DNA of 64,000 nt from Alphaproteobacteria bacterium (GCA_018222605.1 JAAEZZ010000004.1:124001-188000), one strand, 5' to 3'. Shown: positions 8,810 through 18,364, counted from the stretch's first letter. Numbers and translations are program-made. The notes: a model not told the origin generated them from the sequence alone.

Positions 8810-10018
8810 ATGCGTGAAGCAGTTATCGTATCCTACGCCCGGACAGGCATGGCAAAAGCCAGCCGTGGTTCGCTGAACAACACCCACGGCATCACGATGG
8901 CCGGCCATGCGATCAAGGGCGCCATCGACCGCGCTGGCATCGAAGCGGCTGAAATTGAAGATGTCTTCCTCGGCTCTGCCCAGCCTGAAGGCGCGACCGG
9001 TCACAATGTGGCACGCAACGCAGCTCTCTGGGCCGGCTGCCCGTCCACCACAGCCGGCGCAACGATCAACCGCTTCTGTTCTTCTGGCCTGCAGGCCATC
9101 GCCAATGCAGCGCACACTGTCATCAATGAAGGCGCTCCGGTTGCCATCGGCGGCGGCGTCGAGTCCCTCTCCCTCGTCTCCCGCAGCGGCCACATGAACA
9201 TGTACCGCTACACCGAAGACGAACTGATGAAAAAGTGGCCGGCGATCTGGATGACCATGATCGAAACGGCTGAAATCGTTGCAGACCGTTATGGCGTCAG
9301 CCGCGAATATCAGGACGAGTATTCCGTTGAATCCCAGAAGCGCACCGCCGCCTTCCAGGAAAAAGGCTACATGGCCGAGGAAATCGTTCCGCTGAAGACC
9401 ATGATGAAACTGGTCAACAAGGAAACCGGCGAAGAGACCCTTCAGGAAGTCATCTGCGACCGTGACGAATGTAACCGCCCGGGCACGACCTATGAGAGCC
9501 TTGCTGGCCTGAAGCCGGTCTTCTCCGGCGGCATGGTCGTCAAGGAAGGCAAATACGTTACCGCCGGTAACGCCTCCCAGCTCTCCGATGGCGCCGCCGC
9601 TGTGGTCGTCATGGAAGCCAAGGAAGCCGAAAAGCGCGGCCTGAAGCCGCTGGGCCGTTTCGTTGGTTTCAATGTCGCCGGTTGCGATCCGGACGAAATG
9701 GGCATCGGTCCGGTCTTTGCTGTTCCGCGCCTGCTGGAACGCCATGGCCTGAAAGTCGACGATATCGACCTGTGGGAACTGAACGAGGCGTTCGCCTCCC
9801 AGTGCCTCTACAGCCGTGACCGTCTGGGCATCGACCCGGCGAAATACAACGTCAATGGCGGCTCCATCTCCATCGGCCACCCGTTCGGCATGACCGGCGC
9901 ACGTTGCACCGGCTCCATCCTGATGGAAGGCCAGCGCCGCGGCGCGAAATATGGTGTTGTCACCATGTGTATTGGTGGCGGTATGGGCGCTGCAGGTCTG
10001 TTCGAGATCTTCAGCTAA
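8810..10018 (+). CDS. Thiolase family protein (acetyl-CoA C-acyltransferase)
   Basis: The start is fixed by TGGAGG eight bases upstream of MREAVIVSYART, giving 402 residues, the usual thiolase length. The acylated nucleophile is Cys90 in NRFCSSGLQA, the active-site His lies in SISIGHPFGMTGAR, and the second Cys in CIGGGMGAAG. These support thiolytic cleavage of 3-ketoacyl-CoA in beta-oxidation, or the reverse condensation. It stands alone between the TpsB gene and a transporter, and a strong terminator follows. Its codon use is more biased than that of its neighbours (uniform ggc, gaa, gcc), which suggests high expression. The choice between FadA-like and AtoB-like activity is open. Confidence 0.92.
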   Translation: MREAVIVSYARTGMAKASRGSLNNTHGITMAGHAIKGAIDRAGIEAAEIEDVFLGSAQPEGATGHNVARNAALWAGCPSTTAGATINRFCSSGLQAIANAAHTVINEGAPVAIGGGVESLSLVSRSGHMNMYRYTEDELMKKWPAIWMTMIETAEIVADRYGVSREYQDEYSVESQKRTAAFQEKGYMAEEIVPLKTMMKLVNKETGEETLQEVICDRDECNRPGTTYESLAGLKPVFSGGMVVKEGKYVTAGNASQLSDGAAAVVVMEAKEAEKRGLKPLGRFVGFNVAGCDPDEMGIGPVFAVPRLLERHGLKVDDIDLWELNEAFASQCLYSRDRLGIDPAKYNVNGGSISIGHPFGMTGARCTGSILMEGQRRGAKYGVVTMCIGGGMGAAGLFEIFS

Positions 10019-10044
10019 GCCTTTCCGGCCTGCACAAGAAAATC

Positions 10045-10075
10045 AGGCCTTGGCGCACTGCGCTGGGGCCTTTTT
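10045..10075 (+). terminator. Rho-independent terminator after the thiolase gene
   Basis: A long stem pairs AGGCC..GCGCA with TGCGC..GGCCT, with three wobble pairs in the middle, and runs directly into TTTTT. It lies 27 bases after the thiolase stop codon. Confidence 0.8.
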
Positions 10076-10140
10076 CTTGCCAGCCAGCCTGCACTGAATA
10101 TTACAATTTCATCCGCCCCCTGCCGGAAGGACAAGACAGA

Positions 10141-11331
10141 GTGATCCGCCAGATATCGCCCTCCGCCATCTATATGGGCCTTCTGGCCGCTTTTGTTGGC
10201 TACTCGGCCTCCTTTGCCATCGTTCTGGCAGGCCTCACCGCCATGGGGGCCAATGACAGCCAGGTGGCGACCGGCCTGTTCTTCGCAACGCTGGGCATGG
10301 GCATCTGCAGCATCTGGCTTCCGCTCGCCACACGCATCCCGGCCGCCATAGCCTGGTCGACACCGGGCGCAGCCTTCCTCGCCGCGGCTGCCACCCTGCC
10401 CGGCGGGTTTGCTGAAGCTGTCGGGGCCCTGATCTGCTGCGCAGTGCTGATTGTGATTACCGGCTTTGTGCCTGCTTTGGGGCGGCTCGTCTCGTCCATC
10501 CCGAAGCCGATTGCCAATGCCCTGCTGGCAGGCGTGATCGTTCCACTCTGCCTTGCGCCGGCCCTTTCGGCTGGCAAGGTGCCTTATCTGATACTGCCGC
10601 TGTTGCTGGCATGGATCGTCGGCTTTGCCTGGCACAAGCTGGCGGCGATGCCGGTCACGATTGCGGCCTTCATCATTCTCGTCGTGCTCAATCTGGATCC
10701 ATCGGATACCGGCGTGACAGCCAGCGCTCCCGGCCTGCCGGCGCTTGACGCCATCATGCCGGTGTTCACGCTGCGCGGCTTCATTTCCATTGCTGTGCCA
10801 CTATACCTCGTCACCATGGCCGGACAGAACATACCCGGCTTCGCCGTGCTGGACCTCGGCGGCTACACCTATGAGCGCCAGCCCCTGTTGCGAAAAACCG
10901 GACTGGCAAGCCTGTTGATCGCGCCTTTTGGGGCCATTCCAGTGAACATGTCGGCAATCACGGCGGCAATGATGTCGGGCGAAGATGCAGGGCGTGATCC
11001 CGCACAGCGCTATTGGGCGGCTGTCGCCTCCGGTCTCGCCTATGTCACAATCGCCTTCTTCTCCAAACCCATCGTGGCCTTTGCTAATGTTGCGCCCAGA
11101 GAGCTGATCACAGCCGTTGCCGGGTTTGCGCTCATCCCGGCACTTGTCTCATCCCTCTCTGCAGCCTTTGCAGATCCCGGCCGGGTGGAAGCCCCTGCGC
11201 TGACCTTCCTGTTCGCGGCCAGCGGCATGACCATGTTCGGCGTCAGCGGCGCCTTCTGGGGCACGCTGGTCGGTGTGCTGGTCTGGTCGTTGAAGCAATG
11301 GAGACAGCGGGCGCAGAATAGACCGGGCTGA
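10141..11331 (+). CDS. benE: BenE family transporter (benzoate/H+ symporter type)
   Basis: A 396-residue inner-membrane protein from a GTG start with GGAAGGA nine bases upstream. It is almost entirely hydrophobic, with 11-12 segments. Family signatures include STPGAAFL (about residue 78), the SIPKPIANALLAGVIVPLCL stretch and, near the end, the FGAIPVNMSAITAAMMSGEDAG region. Characterised BenE proteins import benzoate by proton symport. No benzoate catabolic genes are next to it, so the aromatic substrate is only a family-level guess. The gene is preceded by the thiolase terminator, so it should have its own promoter within the short gap. Confidence 0.85.
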   Translation: MIRQISPSAIYMGLLAAFVGYSASFAIVLAGLTAMGANDSQVATGLFFATLGMGICSIWLPLATRIPAAIAWSTPGAAFLAAAATLPGGFAEAVGALICCAVLIVITGFVPALGRLVSSIPKPIANALLAGVIVPLCLAPALSAGKVPYLILPLLLAWIVGFAWHKLAAMPVTIAAFIILVVLNLDPSDTGVTASAPGLPALDAIMPVFTLRGFISIAVPLYLVTMAGQNIPGFAVLDLGGYTYERQPLLRKTGLASLLIAPFGAIPVNMSAITAAMMSGEDAGRDPAQRYWAAVASGLAYVTIAFFSKPIVAFANVAPRELITAVAGFALIPALVSSLSAAFADPGRVEAPALTFLFAASGMTMFGVSGAFWGTLVGVLVWSLKQWRQRAQNRPG

Positions 11332-11453
11332 TCCGTGCGGGGCGACTGCACCAATCCGGGCATTAGGCCTACTGAAAGCGCATTTCAGGGCATTTTGCTT
11401 TTCAGGGCCATGCGGCGTGCTAGCTTCCTGTGTGAAACGAGACAGGAGCCGCC

Positions 11454-12620
11454 ATGAAACGCGCTTTCTACGCCGCCACATTCCTACTGCTGATCACGGC
11501 CTGCAGCCCGGCAGAGACCGCTGACCCGCAACACGGCGTCAGCACTGATCCCAATCCCGCCACGCGCTTCATCACGGTGAACGCTCCGCCGCCAAACACG
11601 GCAATTGTAAAGGAGGGGGACAATGTTGCGCGGGATTCTGACGGGCGGCCCTATGGCTATGAACTGCTTGGCCAGCCCCTGCCCCCGCTTTCCGGACAGA
11701 TGGCGAATGGCTCAACCTTCGACCCGGACACGCTGGATAATTGGACGGTCATTGATGTCTGGGGAATCTGGTGCGGAGACTGTCTCGCCGATGCTCCCTA
11801 TGTCGCCGCGCTCGTGACCGCGATTGACCAGGACCCGGACCTCGATTTCCTCTCCATTCACACGCCTGCGAACGCCAATCGCACCACGACGGAAGAGATG
11901 TTTGGCAAGTATGGCTCCGTCGCCGCCTATTTCACAGAAAAAGGCTACAGTTATCCCACGCTGATTGATGAGGATGCATCGATCCGCGAGGCGCTGAAGA
12001 TCAGCTGGACACCCTCCTACCTTCTAGTCGATCCGGACGGCATCATTCGCGGATTCCGTTCAGACCTTTCCGTGGCAGATGGTGAGCCGGTGAAGGACTT
12101 CCTGAAGGATGTCGCAAAGCTGAAGGCAAATCTGCGCGAAAGCGAAATGGAAAATCCCCTGCATCAGGCCTCAATCGGGCCTGAAGGCGCCTCAGGTCTG
12201 ACCGGCGCGGTGCCGTTTAACACGGACGCTATCCGCGGGGCTTTCCCAGGCTATCAGATTGTGCCGGACCAGATCTCGGTTGAAGGCGAAAGCTATCCGG
12301 TTTTCAACATCATGGCAGAGGGCGATGACAGCCCCGCCTATGTCGTGGAGTCGAGTTGGTCCCTCGGCCAGGTCTACCGCGTCATCACGAGGCATCCGGA
12401 TGTAACAGGACCGCTGGGAGAGCACGTAGGCAGCTTTCACTTGAGCGAGTTGCCGGAACTCGCCCGAAAGGGCTGCACAGAAGGTGCAGACGCCTATGCC
12501 GGCAAGCTGGTCTGCACCGAAACTGCAGGCGAAGCGCTGTTCCAGCGTGTGTTCGATATGCCGGAAGGCGAACAAGGCGATCCCGTACTGATACAAATGA
12601 ACTGGCTGCCGAGCGCCTAG
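11454..12620 (+). CDS. Lipoprotein with TlpA-like thioredoxin fold and DUF1131/YfeY-like domain
   Basis: A 388-residue predicted lipoprotein; the signal ends in LLITAC with Cys17 lipidated. Residues about 75-225 form a TlpA/AhpC-type thioredoxin domain with the redox motif WCGDC (Cys107, Cys110) and the cis-Pro strand SWTPSYLLVDPDG. After about residue 230 comes a second domain that resembles the E. coli RpoE-regulated lipoprotein YfeY (DUF1131): a GLTGAVPFN..AFPGYQI opening, a central strand pair, and two Cys in GCTEG and LVCTE spaced as in YfeY. A redox role at the periplasmic face of a membrane is inferred. The SD is GACAGGAG. The gene is transcribed alone. Confidence 0.75.
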   Translation: MKRAFYAATFLLLITACSPAETADPQHGVSTDPNPATRFITVNAPPPNTAIVKEGDNVARDSDGRPYGYELLGQPLPPLSGQMANGSTFDPDTLDNWTVIDVWGIWCGDCLADAPYVAALVTAIDQDPDLDFLSIHTPANANRTTTEEMFGKYGSVAAYFTEKGYSYPTLIDEDASIREALKISWTPSYLLVDPDGIIRGFRSDLSVADGEPVKDFLKDVAKLKANLRESEMENPLHQASIGPEGASGLTGAVPFNTDAIRGAFPGYQIVPDQISVEGESYPVFNIMAEGDDSPAYVVESSWSLGQVYRVITRHPDVTGPLGEHVGSFHLSELPELARKGCTEGADAYAGKLVCTETAGEALFQRVFDMPEGEQGDPVLIQMNWLPSA

Positions 12621-12776
12621 GCGCCAACCGAATAGACATGTCGCGCCAAGTTGAAACGCGTGAATGCAGGCATGCTGCCATTTAATTCGAATAGCCTCTC
12701 ACAGGCGTTTGATCATTCGCGCGTCAGCCTGTAACTGTTAGGGTAGCGCTGGGGCAAGACGGAAAGGTGGGACTTG

Positions 12777-14597
12777 ATGCTGCATCCATCCACAAAACGG
12801 CTGATCGACAAGCTCAGCGAGATGACGCACAAGCAGAAAGTGGCCTGGCAGGAAGGCGAAAACGGCCAGATCACGCACGATACCGAAGGGTATCGGGTGA
12901 CACTGACGCCTGATCCCTGCGCTGTGTTGCTGACGGATGCGCTGGGCCGGGAAATAGAGACCTGCTCGCCGGATGACTTCGCCAAAGAAGTTGATGCAAA
13001 CGGTCGCCCCTACACCCAGTTCGTCAGCGAGCTTTACCTGGAAGCGCGTCGCCATGCGCGCGGAGCTGAAAAAGCGATCAACGCCCTGCTCGCTGGTCTG
13101 GATGAAGTCGATGCCGAAGCCGATGCAGATGAATCAGAGACCGACACGGAAGATGCGGCCGCCCCCATGGAAGCGGACACCCGCGCAGAGGATCTGATCG
13201 AGGATCCCGGTGATGACAGCGATCCGCTGGACCCGGACATGTATCCTGAATTCGAAGGCCAGTCCGACATGCAACGCGCAGTCGCGAGCCTGGCAGACCA
13301 GGTCAACGGCCAGCCAGGCGCAGCTGCGGCAGAAGAGGCCCCCGAGGCCCCGGAAGAAAACGCAGAGCTTCAAGACTTCTCGATTCCGCCAGAAGAAGAA
13401 GCCAGCGTGGAAGACGAGCACACCGTGCTGGATGAGCCTGAAGCCGGCTACACGCCAACACATATGGATGCGCTTGAAAACACGCAGCCCGAAGCCGAGC
13501 CTGAGACAGCAGACGCGGAAACAGATATTGAAGCCGAAGCTGAGGAAGCAATGCCCACTGCCACGGTAGAGGCTGAAGCCGAACCGGAACCTGAGCCAGA
13601 ACCGGTTCCCTATGCGCCTGCCTTCATGGAAGAAGAGGCAGCCGCGCCGGTCTATGCGCAGTCAGAAGCCGTGGGCGATTTCGCCCCCCAGGCTGAGGCC
13701 GAACCGGAAACGGCCCCTGAAGAAGCGGCGCCTGCCCCCTTCATCGAGGAGACGGTCGAAACATTCGAAGCGCCCGCCAGCGAAGAGTTGCATGTTTCGG
13801 AAACGCCGGAAGAGGCCGTGTATACGGAGGAACCAGCCGAGGAGGTCGCAGCAGAAGACGCCGACCTGGATACGCTCGAGCCTCCGCCAGCGAGCGACGA
13901 CCTAAATCAGGGCTATTTCGGCGGAGGCTTTGGCTCCGGCACGCTGAACCAGTATCAGCCAAGCCCTGCGCCAGAAGAGCCTGAGCCTGTTGCAGAGACT
14001 GAGGAAACCGAAAGTGAGGCCGCTCCGGAACCGGAAGAGACCGTTGAAGCGACGACCTTGGCCGCGGAGGCAGAGTCAGCCCCCGCCCCTCAACCAGAGC
14101 CAGAGCCAATTCGCAGCTATAGCCTGTCAGGCATCACATCGGGCTTCGGCCTAGGCGCCCATAGCCGCCCGGCCGAGCCCTCACCTCATCCCCATTCTGC
14201 AGACCCGGTCGAAAAAGTGGGATCTCCGCATGTGGTGATCGACGGCACGAGCGATTTGCCTGACTGGCTGCCGGAACAATCAGACACGGATGCTGACACA
14301 GAGGCAGTTGCAGACGAACACTATCAGCCTGCTGAGCATTTTGTAGAAACCGGGGAAACCGAAGAGGTTCACGCACAGGAAGATACACCTGCGCCGCAGA
14401 CCGAGGCAGACAGCTGGGAAGCTCCCGCCCCTGCTCCTGACGACACGCCTTTCCCGGAACCGCAGGCTGCGCCCAAAGCGCATGACAGCACAGGCGAGAC
14501 CTACACAGCCTATGAATCCGAAACCTTTGAGGAAGACGAGACCCCTGAACCCACACAGTCACCACGGGCGGCGAAGCGGTTCAACCCGTGGAACTGA
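12777..14597 (+). CDS. Large acidic Pro/Glu/Ala-rich protein, probably disordered
   Basis: Not recognised. The ATG at 12777 follows AAGGTGG by six bases and gives 606 residues. Residues 1 to about 105 look folded (helical start HPSTKRLIDKL, then beta-like segments, then a YLEARRHARGAEKAINALLAGL helix). About residues 106-420 are Glu, Ala, Pro and Asp with many EPEPE-like runs and no hydrophobic core. Short conserved-looking islands follow: SYSLSGITSGFGLGAHSR (about 445), VVIDGTSDLPDWLPEQ (about 485) and a C-terminal basic-aromatic tail RAAKRFNPWN. This is a tether-like layout: folded head, long acidic linker, binding tail. It is not Sec-targeted. A terminator follows. Confidence 0.75.
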   Translation: MLHPSTKRLIDKLSEMTHKQKVAWQEGENGQITHDTEGYRVTLTPDPCAVLLTDALGREIETCSPDDFAKEVDANGRPYTQFVSELYLEARRHARGAEKAINALLAGLDEVDAEADADESETDTEDAAAPMEADTRAEDLIEDPGDDSDPLDPDMYPEFEGQSDMQRAVASLADQVNGQPGAAAAEEAPEAPEENAELQDFSIPPEEEASVEDEHTVLDEPEAGYTPTHMDALENTQPEAEPETADAETDIEAEAEEAMPTATVEAEAEPEPEPEPVPYAPAFMEEEAAAPVYAQSEAVGDFAPQAEAEPETAPEEAAPAPFIEETVETFEAPASEELHVSETPEEAVYTEEPAEEVAAEDADLDTLEPPPASDDLNQGYFGGGFGSGTLNQYQPSPAPEEPEPVAETEETESEAAPEPEETVEATTLAAEAESAPAPQPEPEPIRSYSLSGITSGFGLGAHSRPAEPSPHPHSADPVEKVGSPHVVIDGTSDLPDWLPEQSDTDADTEAVADEHYQPAEHFVETGETEEVHAQEDTPAPQTEADSWEAPAPAPDDTPFPEPQAAPKAHDSTGETYTAYESETFEEDETPEPTQSPRAAKRFNPWN

Positions 14598-14636
14598 TGA
14601 TCCTCTTACGGACATTCTACATCTTCAGGAGTGATA

Positions 14637-14662
14637 AAGCCGGGCCTTACACCCGGCTTTTT
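14637..14662. terminator. Terminator between the acidic-protein gene and trkH
   Basis: A perfect eight-base stem, AAGCCGGG with CCCGGCTT, a seven-base loop and TTTT on the plus strand. The minus strand also reads a T-rich end, so it may serve the converging trkH gene too. Confidence 0.85.
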
Positions 14663-14687
14663 AAATGCCCGCGCATAAGCGCTGGTC

Positions 14688-16142
14688 TCAACCGCGCCAG
14701 AAGCGGCGGGTCATCACCACGAACACCGCCACGAATTCCAGCCGCCCCAGCAGCATGGCAATCGCGCAAACCCATTTGGCGAAATCCGGTAATTCCTGGA
14801 ACGTGCTGGACGGGCCAATCAGCGGCCCAAGGCCCGGGCCGACATTGGATACGCTGGTCGCAGAGGCCGAAATCGCCGTCAATGCGTCCAGCCCTGCCAG
14901 GCCCAGCAAAGCCGCCGCACCAAGGAAGGTGACGAGGTAAAGAAACACAAATACCATCACGGACTGCAGTGTTTCCTCGTCCACAGTCTTTCCCGCATAG
15001 CGGATCGGCGTGCGCCGGTGCGGCTGGGTCATCCGGCGCGAATACGCCACGATTGTTTTCGCGGCGATCTCCAGCCGGAACATTTTCAGCCCGCAGGCCG
15101 CCGAGCCCGCACAGCCGCCGACAAAGGTCGCCGCCAGGAAGATGGTCATCACGGGCGGGCCCCACGTATCATAGGGCGCAGAGGCATAGCCCGTACCGGT
15201 CATGATGGAGATGATGTTGAACAGGGCTTCCTTGAAGCCATGGAAGACGTGGTCGAAGATCGGCGGCTCCACCACCGCCTCGTGATAGACAACGATCGCA
15301 GTCGAGAAGAACAGCGCGAGCCCCAGATAGACGCGCGGCTGCGGGTCCGTCAGCATCGGCCGGATCCGGCCCTGCAATAACAGCATGGCCAGCAGACTGA
15401 ACGGCAGACCGGCAATGAACATGAAGGCGGTCGCCACATAGGGTGCATTGGTATCGCTGAAATAGCCAAACGAGGCATCATGCGTGGAATAGCCCCCGGC
15501 AGACATCGTCGTCATCGAGTGCGTGATGGCATCAAACCAGTTCATGCCAGTCAGATAATACAGCAGCGCGCACAGCATCGAGATGATCAGATAGGTCAGG
15601 CCCAGATAGGTCGCGATATCGGTGATGCGTGGCAGGAACTTGCCGGACATGTCAGAGCTTTCCAGCTCGAAAAGCTGCATCCCGCCGACGCGCAGCTGGG
15701 GCAAAATGGCAATGGCCGTCACGATAATGCCTATGCCGCCGATCCATTGCAGAATAGCCCGCCACAGCAACAGGCCGCGCGGCATGTCATCCAGCCCGGT
15801 CAGCACGGTCGCGCCGGTCGTCGTCAGGCCGGAAATGCACTCGAACACAGAGTCCGTAAAGCTCATGCCGGAAGCCAGGAAGGGAATGGACGCGATTACT
15901 GGCAGATAGACCCAGATCAGCACGGTCAGCAGGAAGGCCTCGCGCTGGCCGCTGCGCTCCACTTCACCGCGAGACAGCACCCAGATGCACGTACCGATCA
16001 AAATGGTGCCGAAGGAGGACACCTCGAAAACATAGGTTTCCGGGCGGTGATCTGCCCAGTCGATCAGCATGCACGGGATCATCGCCATGCCCAGCAGGAC
16101 GGTCATGATGCCTATGGCAAGGAGGACGGGTCGCAATTGCAT
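14688..16142 (-). CDS. trkH: TrkH family potassium uptake protein
   Basis: A 484-residue integral membrane protein with the four pore repeats of TrkH/KtrB transporters. Filter-like segments are seen at SGLTTTGATVL (about residue 105), HSMTTMSAGGYSTHD (about 230), SIMTGTGYASAP (about 325) and SATSVSNVGPGLG (about 430). It imports K+ together with a cytoplasmic NAD-binding TrkA subunit, whose gene is not in this window. The N terminus starts directly with a hydrophobic helix; no clear ribosome-binding site is seen. It diverges from the leucine dehydrogenase-type gene across 263 bases. Confidence 0.92.
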   Translation of the reverse strand: MQLRPVLLAIGIMTVLLGMAMIPCMLIDWADHRPETYVFEVSSFGTILIGTCIWVLSRGEVERSGQREAFLLTVLIWVYLPVIASIPFLASGMSFTDSVFECISGLTTTGATVLTGLDDMPRGLLLWRAILQWIGGIGIIVTAIAILPQLRVGGMQLFELESSDMSGKFLPRITDIATYLGLTYLIISMLCALLYYLTGMNWFDAITHSMTTMSAGGYSTHDASFGYFSDTNAPYVATAFMFIAGLPFSLLAMLLLQGRIRPMLTDPQPRVYLGLALFFSTAIVVYHEAVVEPPIFDHVFHGFKEALFNIISIMTGTGYASAPYDTWGPPVMTIFLAATFVGGCAGSAACGLKMFRLEIAAKTIVAYSRRMTQPHRRTPIRYAGKTVDEETLQSVMVFVFLYLVTFLGAAALLGLAGLDALTAISASATSVSNVGPGLGPLIGPSSTFQELPDFAKWVCAIAMLLGRLEFVAVFVVMTRRFWRG

Positions 16143-16405
16143 GGTTCAGAGAGGGGCAGGATACGCGCTAAATCCTGCTGAGGTGTCAACGGATTGTGTG
16201 GTTAAGCTGCATGCGCTTTTCAGGCATGATCTGGTATCGTCAGGCGCGTTTAAATATGTCCTAGGCTAGGTTTCAGGCCGTGTCTGGCAAGTCTCAGGCC
16301 AGTTATGCCATTTTACATTGCAGTCATAGGGGGCAAACCATTTGACGCAACGTGGCGCAGACGCCAGAAAGCCGCCATCTTCGATCTGCAACTGACTGAT
16401 TTCCC
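16143..16405. other. Divergent intergenic region trkH / amino-acid dehydrogenase
   Basis: 263 bases with no credible gene or RNA. It must hold the promoters of both flanking genes. I see no strong inverted repeat, riboswitch or convincing Shine-Dalgarno before the dehydrogenase ATG. Confidence 0.5.
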
Positions 16406-17440
16406 ATGTTCGACCACGCTTCCTTTGACGCCCATGAGGGTGTGCACCTGTTCCATGATGCCAAAAGCGGATTGAAGGCAATTATTGCCATTCACTCCAC
16501 GGCGCTTGGTCCGGCGGCTGGTGGCTGCCGCATGTGGAATTATGAGACCGGCGAAGCCATGCTGAAGGATGCCCTGCGCCTTAGCCAGGGCATGAGCTAC
16601 AAAAATGCCATGGCGGATATTCCGCTCGGCGGCGGCAAGGCCGTTATCTGGGGCAATGCCAAGACAGACAAATCCCCTGAGCTGTTCCGCGCCTTTGGCC
16701 GCGCAGTCGACAGCCTGCAGGGCAAGTACATCACCGCTGAGGATGTCGGCATCAGCGTCTCCGACATGCAGATCGTCCGCGAAGAGACCCGGTATGTGGC
16801 GGGCCTGGATGAAGGCGAAGCCGCCAGTGGAGATCCCTCCCCCGTGACGGCCAAGGGCGTCTATCTCGGCATCCGCGAAACCGCCAAGCGCACCTTCGGC
16901 ACAGACGATCTGAATGGCCGCACGATTGCCGTTCAAGGCGTTGGCCATGTTGGCGGCTATACCTGTGATCACTTGGCCGAGGCTGGCGCAAACCTGATCA
17001 TCACCGATATCGACCAGCAGGCCCTGAAAGATGTTGCCGCCCGCACCGGCGCGCGCATTGTCGAGCCGGATGAGATTTACGACGCAGACGCAGACATTTT
17101 CGCCCCCTGCGCCCTCGGCGCCGTGGTGAACGAAAAGACGCTGGACCGTTTCAAGGTGAAGGCCATTGCCGGCGCCGCAAACAACCAGCTTGTCATGCCG
17201 GAAATGGGCGAGCTCTTGCGCCGCAAGGGCATTCTCTACGCGCCCGATTACGTCATCAATGGTGGCGGCATCATCAATGTAGCGGCAGAGATCTCAGGCA
17301 CCTATTCCCGCGAATGGGTCGACGGCAAACTGGAAACCCTGATGCATACGCTCGGCGAAGTGCTGGACGAAGCGCTCAGCACGGACAAGCCGACAAACCG
17401 TGTGGCTGATGCCATCGCGCGCCGTCGCATCGGCCGCTGA
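16406..17440 (+). CDS. Leu/Phe/Val (Glu) dehydrogenase family enzyme
   Basis: A 344-residue NAD-dependent amino-acid dehydrogenase of the leucine dehydrogenase type. The substrate-binding and catalytic lysines are Lys66 (MSYKNAM) and Lys78 (PLGGGKAV), matching Lys68 and Lys80 of Bacillus LeuDH. The Rossmann motif is VQGVGHVGG near residue 176. The enzyme reversibly deaminates branched-chain (or aromatic) amino acids to 2-oxo acids in the cytoplasm and would feed acyl-CoA catabolism. The choice between Leu, Val and Phe cannot be settled by eye. It stands alone; no branched-chain 2-oxoacid dehydrogenase genes are nearby. Confidence 0.88.
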   Translation: MFDHASFDAHEGVHLFHDAKSGLKAIIAIHSTALGPAAGGCRMWNYETGEAMLKDALRLSQGMSYKNAMADIPLGGGKAVIWGNAKTDKSPELFRAFGRAVDSLQGKYITAEDVGISVSDMQIVREETRYVAGLDEGEAASGDPSPVTAKGVYLGIRETAKRTFGTDDLNGRTIAVQGVGHVGGYTCDHLAEAGANLIITDIDQQALKDVAARTGARIVEPDEIYDADADIFAPCALGAVVNEKTLDRFKVKAIAGAANNQLVMPEMGELLRRKGILYAPDYVINGGGIINVAAEISGTYSREWVDGKLETLMHTLGEVLDEALSTDKPTNRVADAIARRRIGR

Positions 17441-17530
17441 AACACGCTTTAAGTACAAATCCTTAGTTTGACTCCTGCCCCCTGCTGGTAGGACAGTGGT
17501 GTCCAGAGTTCAGCAATACGAGGATGTCCC

Positions 17531-18364
17531 ATGTCTGTTGTCGCCATGCTGCAAGGAACGAGCAAGGAAGACCGTTCAACGACGCTTTCCGCCCTCGCCC
17601 TGGCCAGGAAAATGAACGTCCCGGTAAGAGGCCTCTGCGCGCTGCCGGATCCGAATGCCGCAATGATGGTCATCGCAACTCCGGAGGCGACCGGCTTGGC
17701 CGGAACGACCACTCAGTCCATCATCGAGATGCAGGATGAGGTTCTGAAAGTGGCCCGCGCATCCTTTGAGGATATATGCGGAAGTGGTGCCCACGGACTC
17801 AGCTGTGAGTTCATCCATGATGTGAACACGGTGGAGCAATCCGGCTCAAATGCTGCCACGCTGGCCGAGGCGGTCATTTTCCCTCGTACCGCGGCCAAGG
17901 GCGGCGAGCCGCTGAACCTCGCCTTTGAGCATGTTCTGATGACGGCAGGTCTGCCCGTGGTTCTGGGCGGCACCTATGAGCCCTTCAACGGCCCGGCCAT
18001 CATTGCCTGGGACGGCAGCAATGGGGCGGCCCGCGCGGTGCGCTTCCATCTACCTATCCTGCGTGCCATGGGCGATGTGATCATTGCCCAGAATAAAAAG
18101 GACATGAAAAGAGACCCTGACCGCGAGGTCGCCGCCCCGCACGCGCTGCAGGACTGGCTGAAGTTTCATGACATTACGTCGAAGACGGAAGAAATCGAAG
18201 GCGAAGTCGCAACCGGTCTGCTGGCCATGGCCAAGGGCGCAAATGCCTCGATGATCGTCGCCGGGGCGTATGGCCACTCACGGCTGACCGAGCGCCTGTT
18301 CGGCGGCACCACGCGGCGCCTGCTGACGGCAGAGGAAGCCCCTGCCCTGGCGCTGGCCCACTAA
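17531..18364 (+). CDS. Universal stress protein (UspA family), tandem type
   Basis: 277 residues, about twice a single Usp domain. The C-terminal half carries the ATP-binding signature GAYGHSRLTERLFGGTTRRLL (near 245-265), with the G-x2-G-x9-G-S/T pattern slightly altered. The N-terminal half is degenerate and lacks this motif. Such two-domain Usp proteins are cytoplasmic stress or energy-status proteins without a set reaction. GAGG lies seven bases before the ATG. It probably forms an operon with the acidic 122-residue protein 26 bases downstream. Confidence 0.85.
   Translation: MSVVAMLQGTSKEDRSTTLSALALARKMNVPVRGLCALPDPNAAMMVIATPEATGLAGTTTQSIIEMQDEVLKVARASFEDICGSGAHGLSCEFIHDVNTVEQSGSNAATLAEAVIFPRTAAKGGEPLNLAFEHVLMTAGLPVVLGGTYEPFNGPAIIAWDGSNGAARAVRFHLPILRAMGDVIIAQNKKDMKRDPDREVAAPHALQDWLKFHDITSKTEEIEGEVATGLLAMAKGANASMIVAGAYGHSRLTERLFGGTTRRLLTAEEAPALALAH

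Noticed and set aside
11372-11388. CTGAAA-N5-TTTCAG hairpin as a terminator for the BenE gene
   Set aside because: The stem is short and AT-rich and no T run follows directly, so I do not list it as a terminator.
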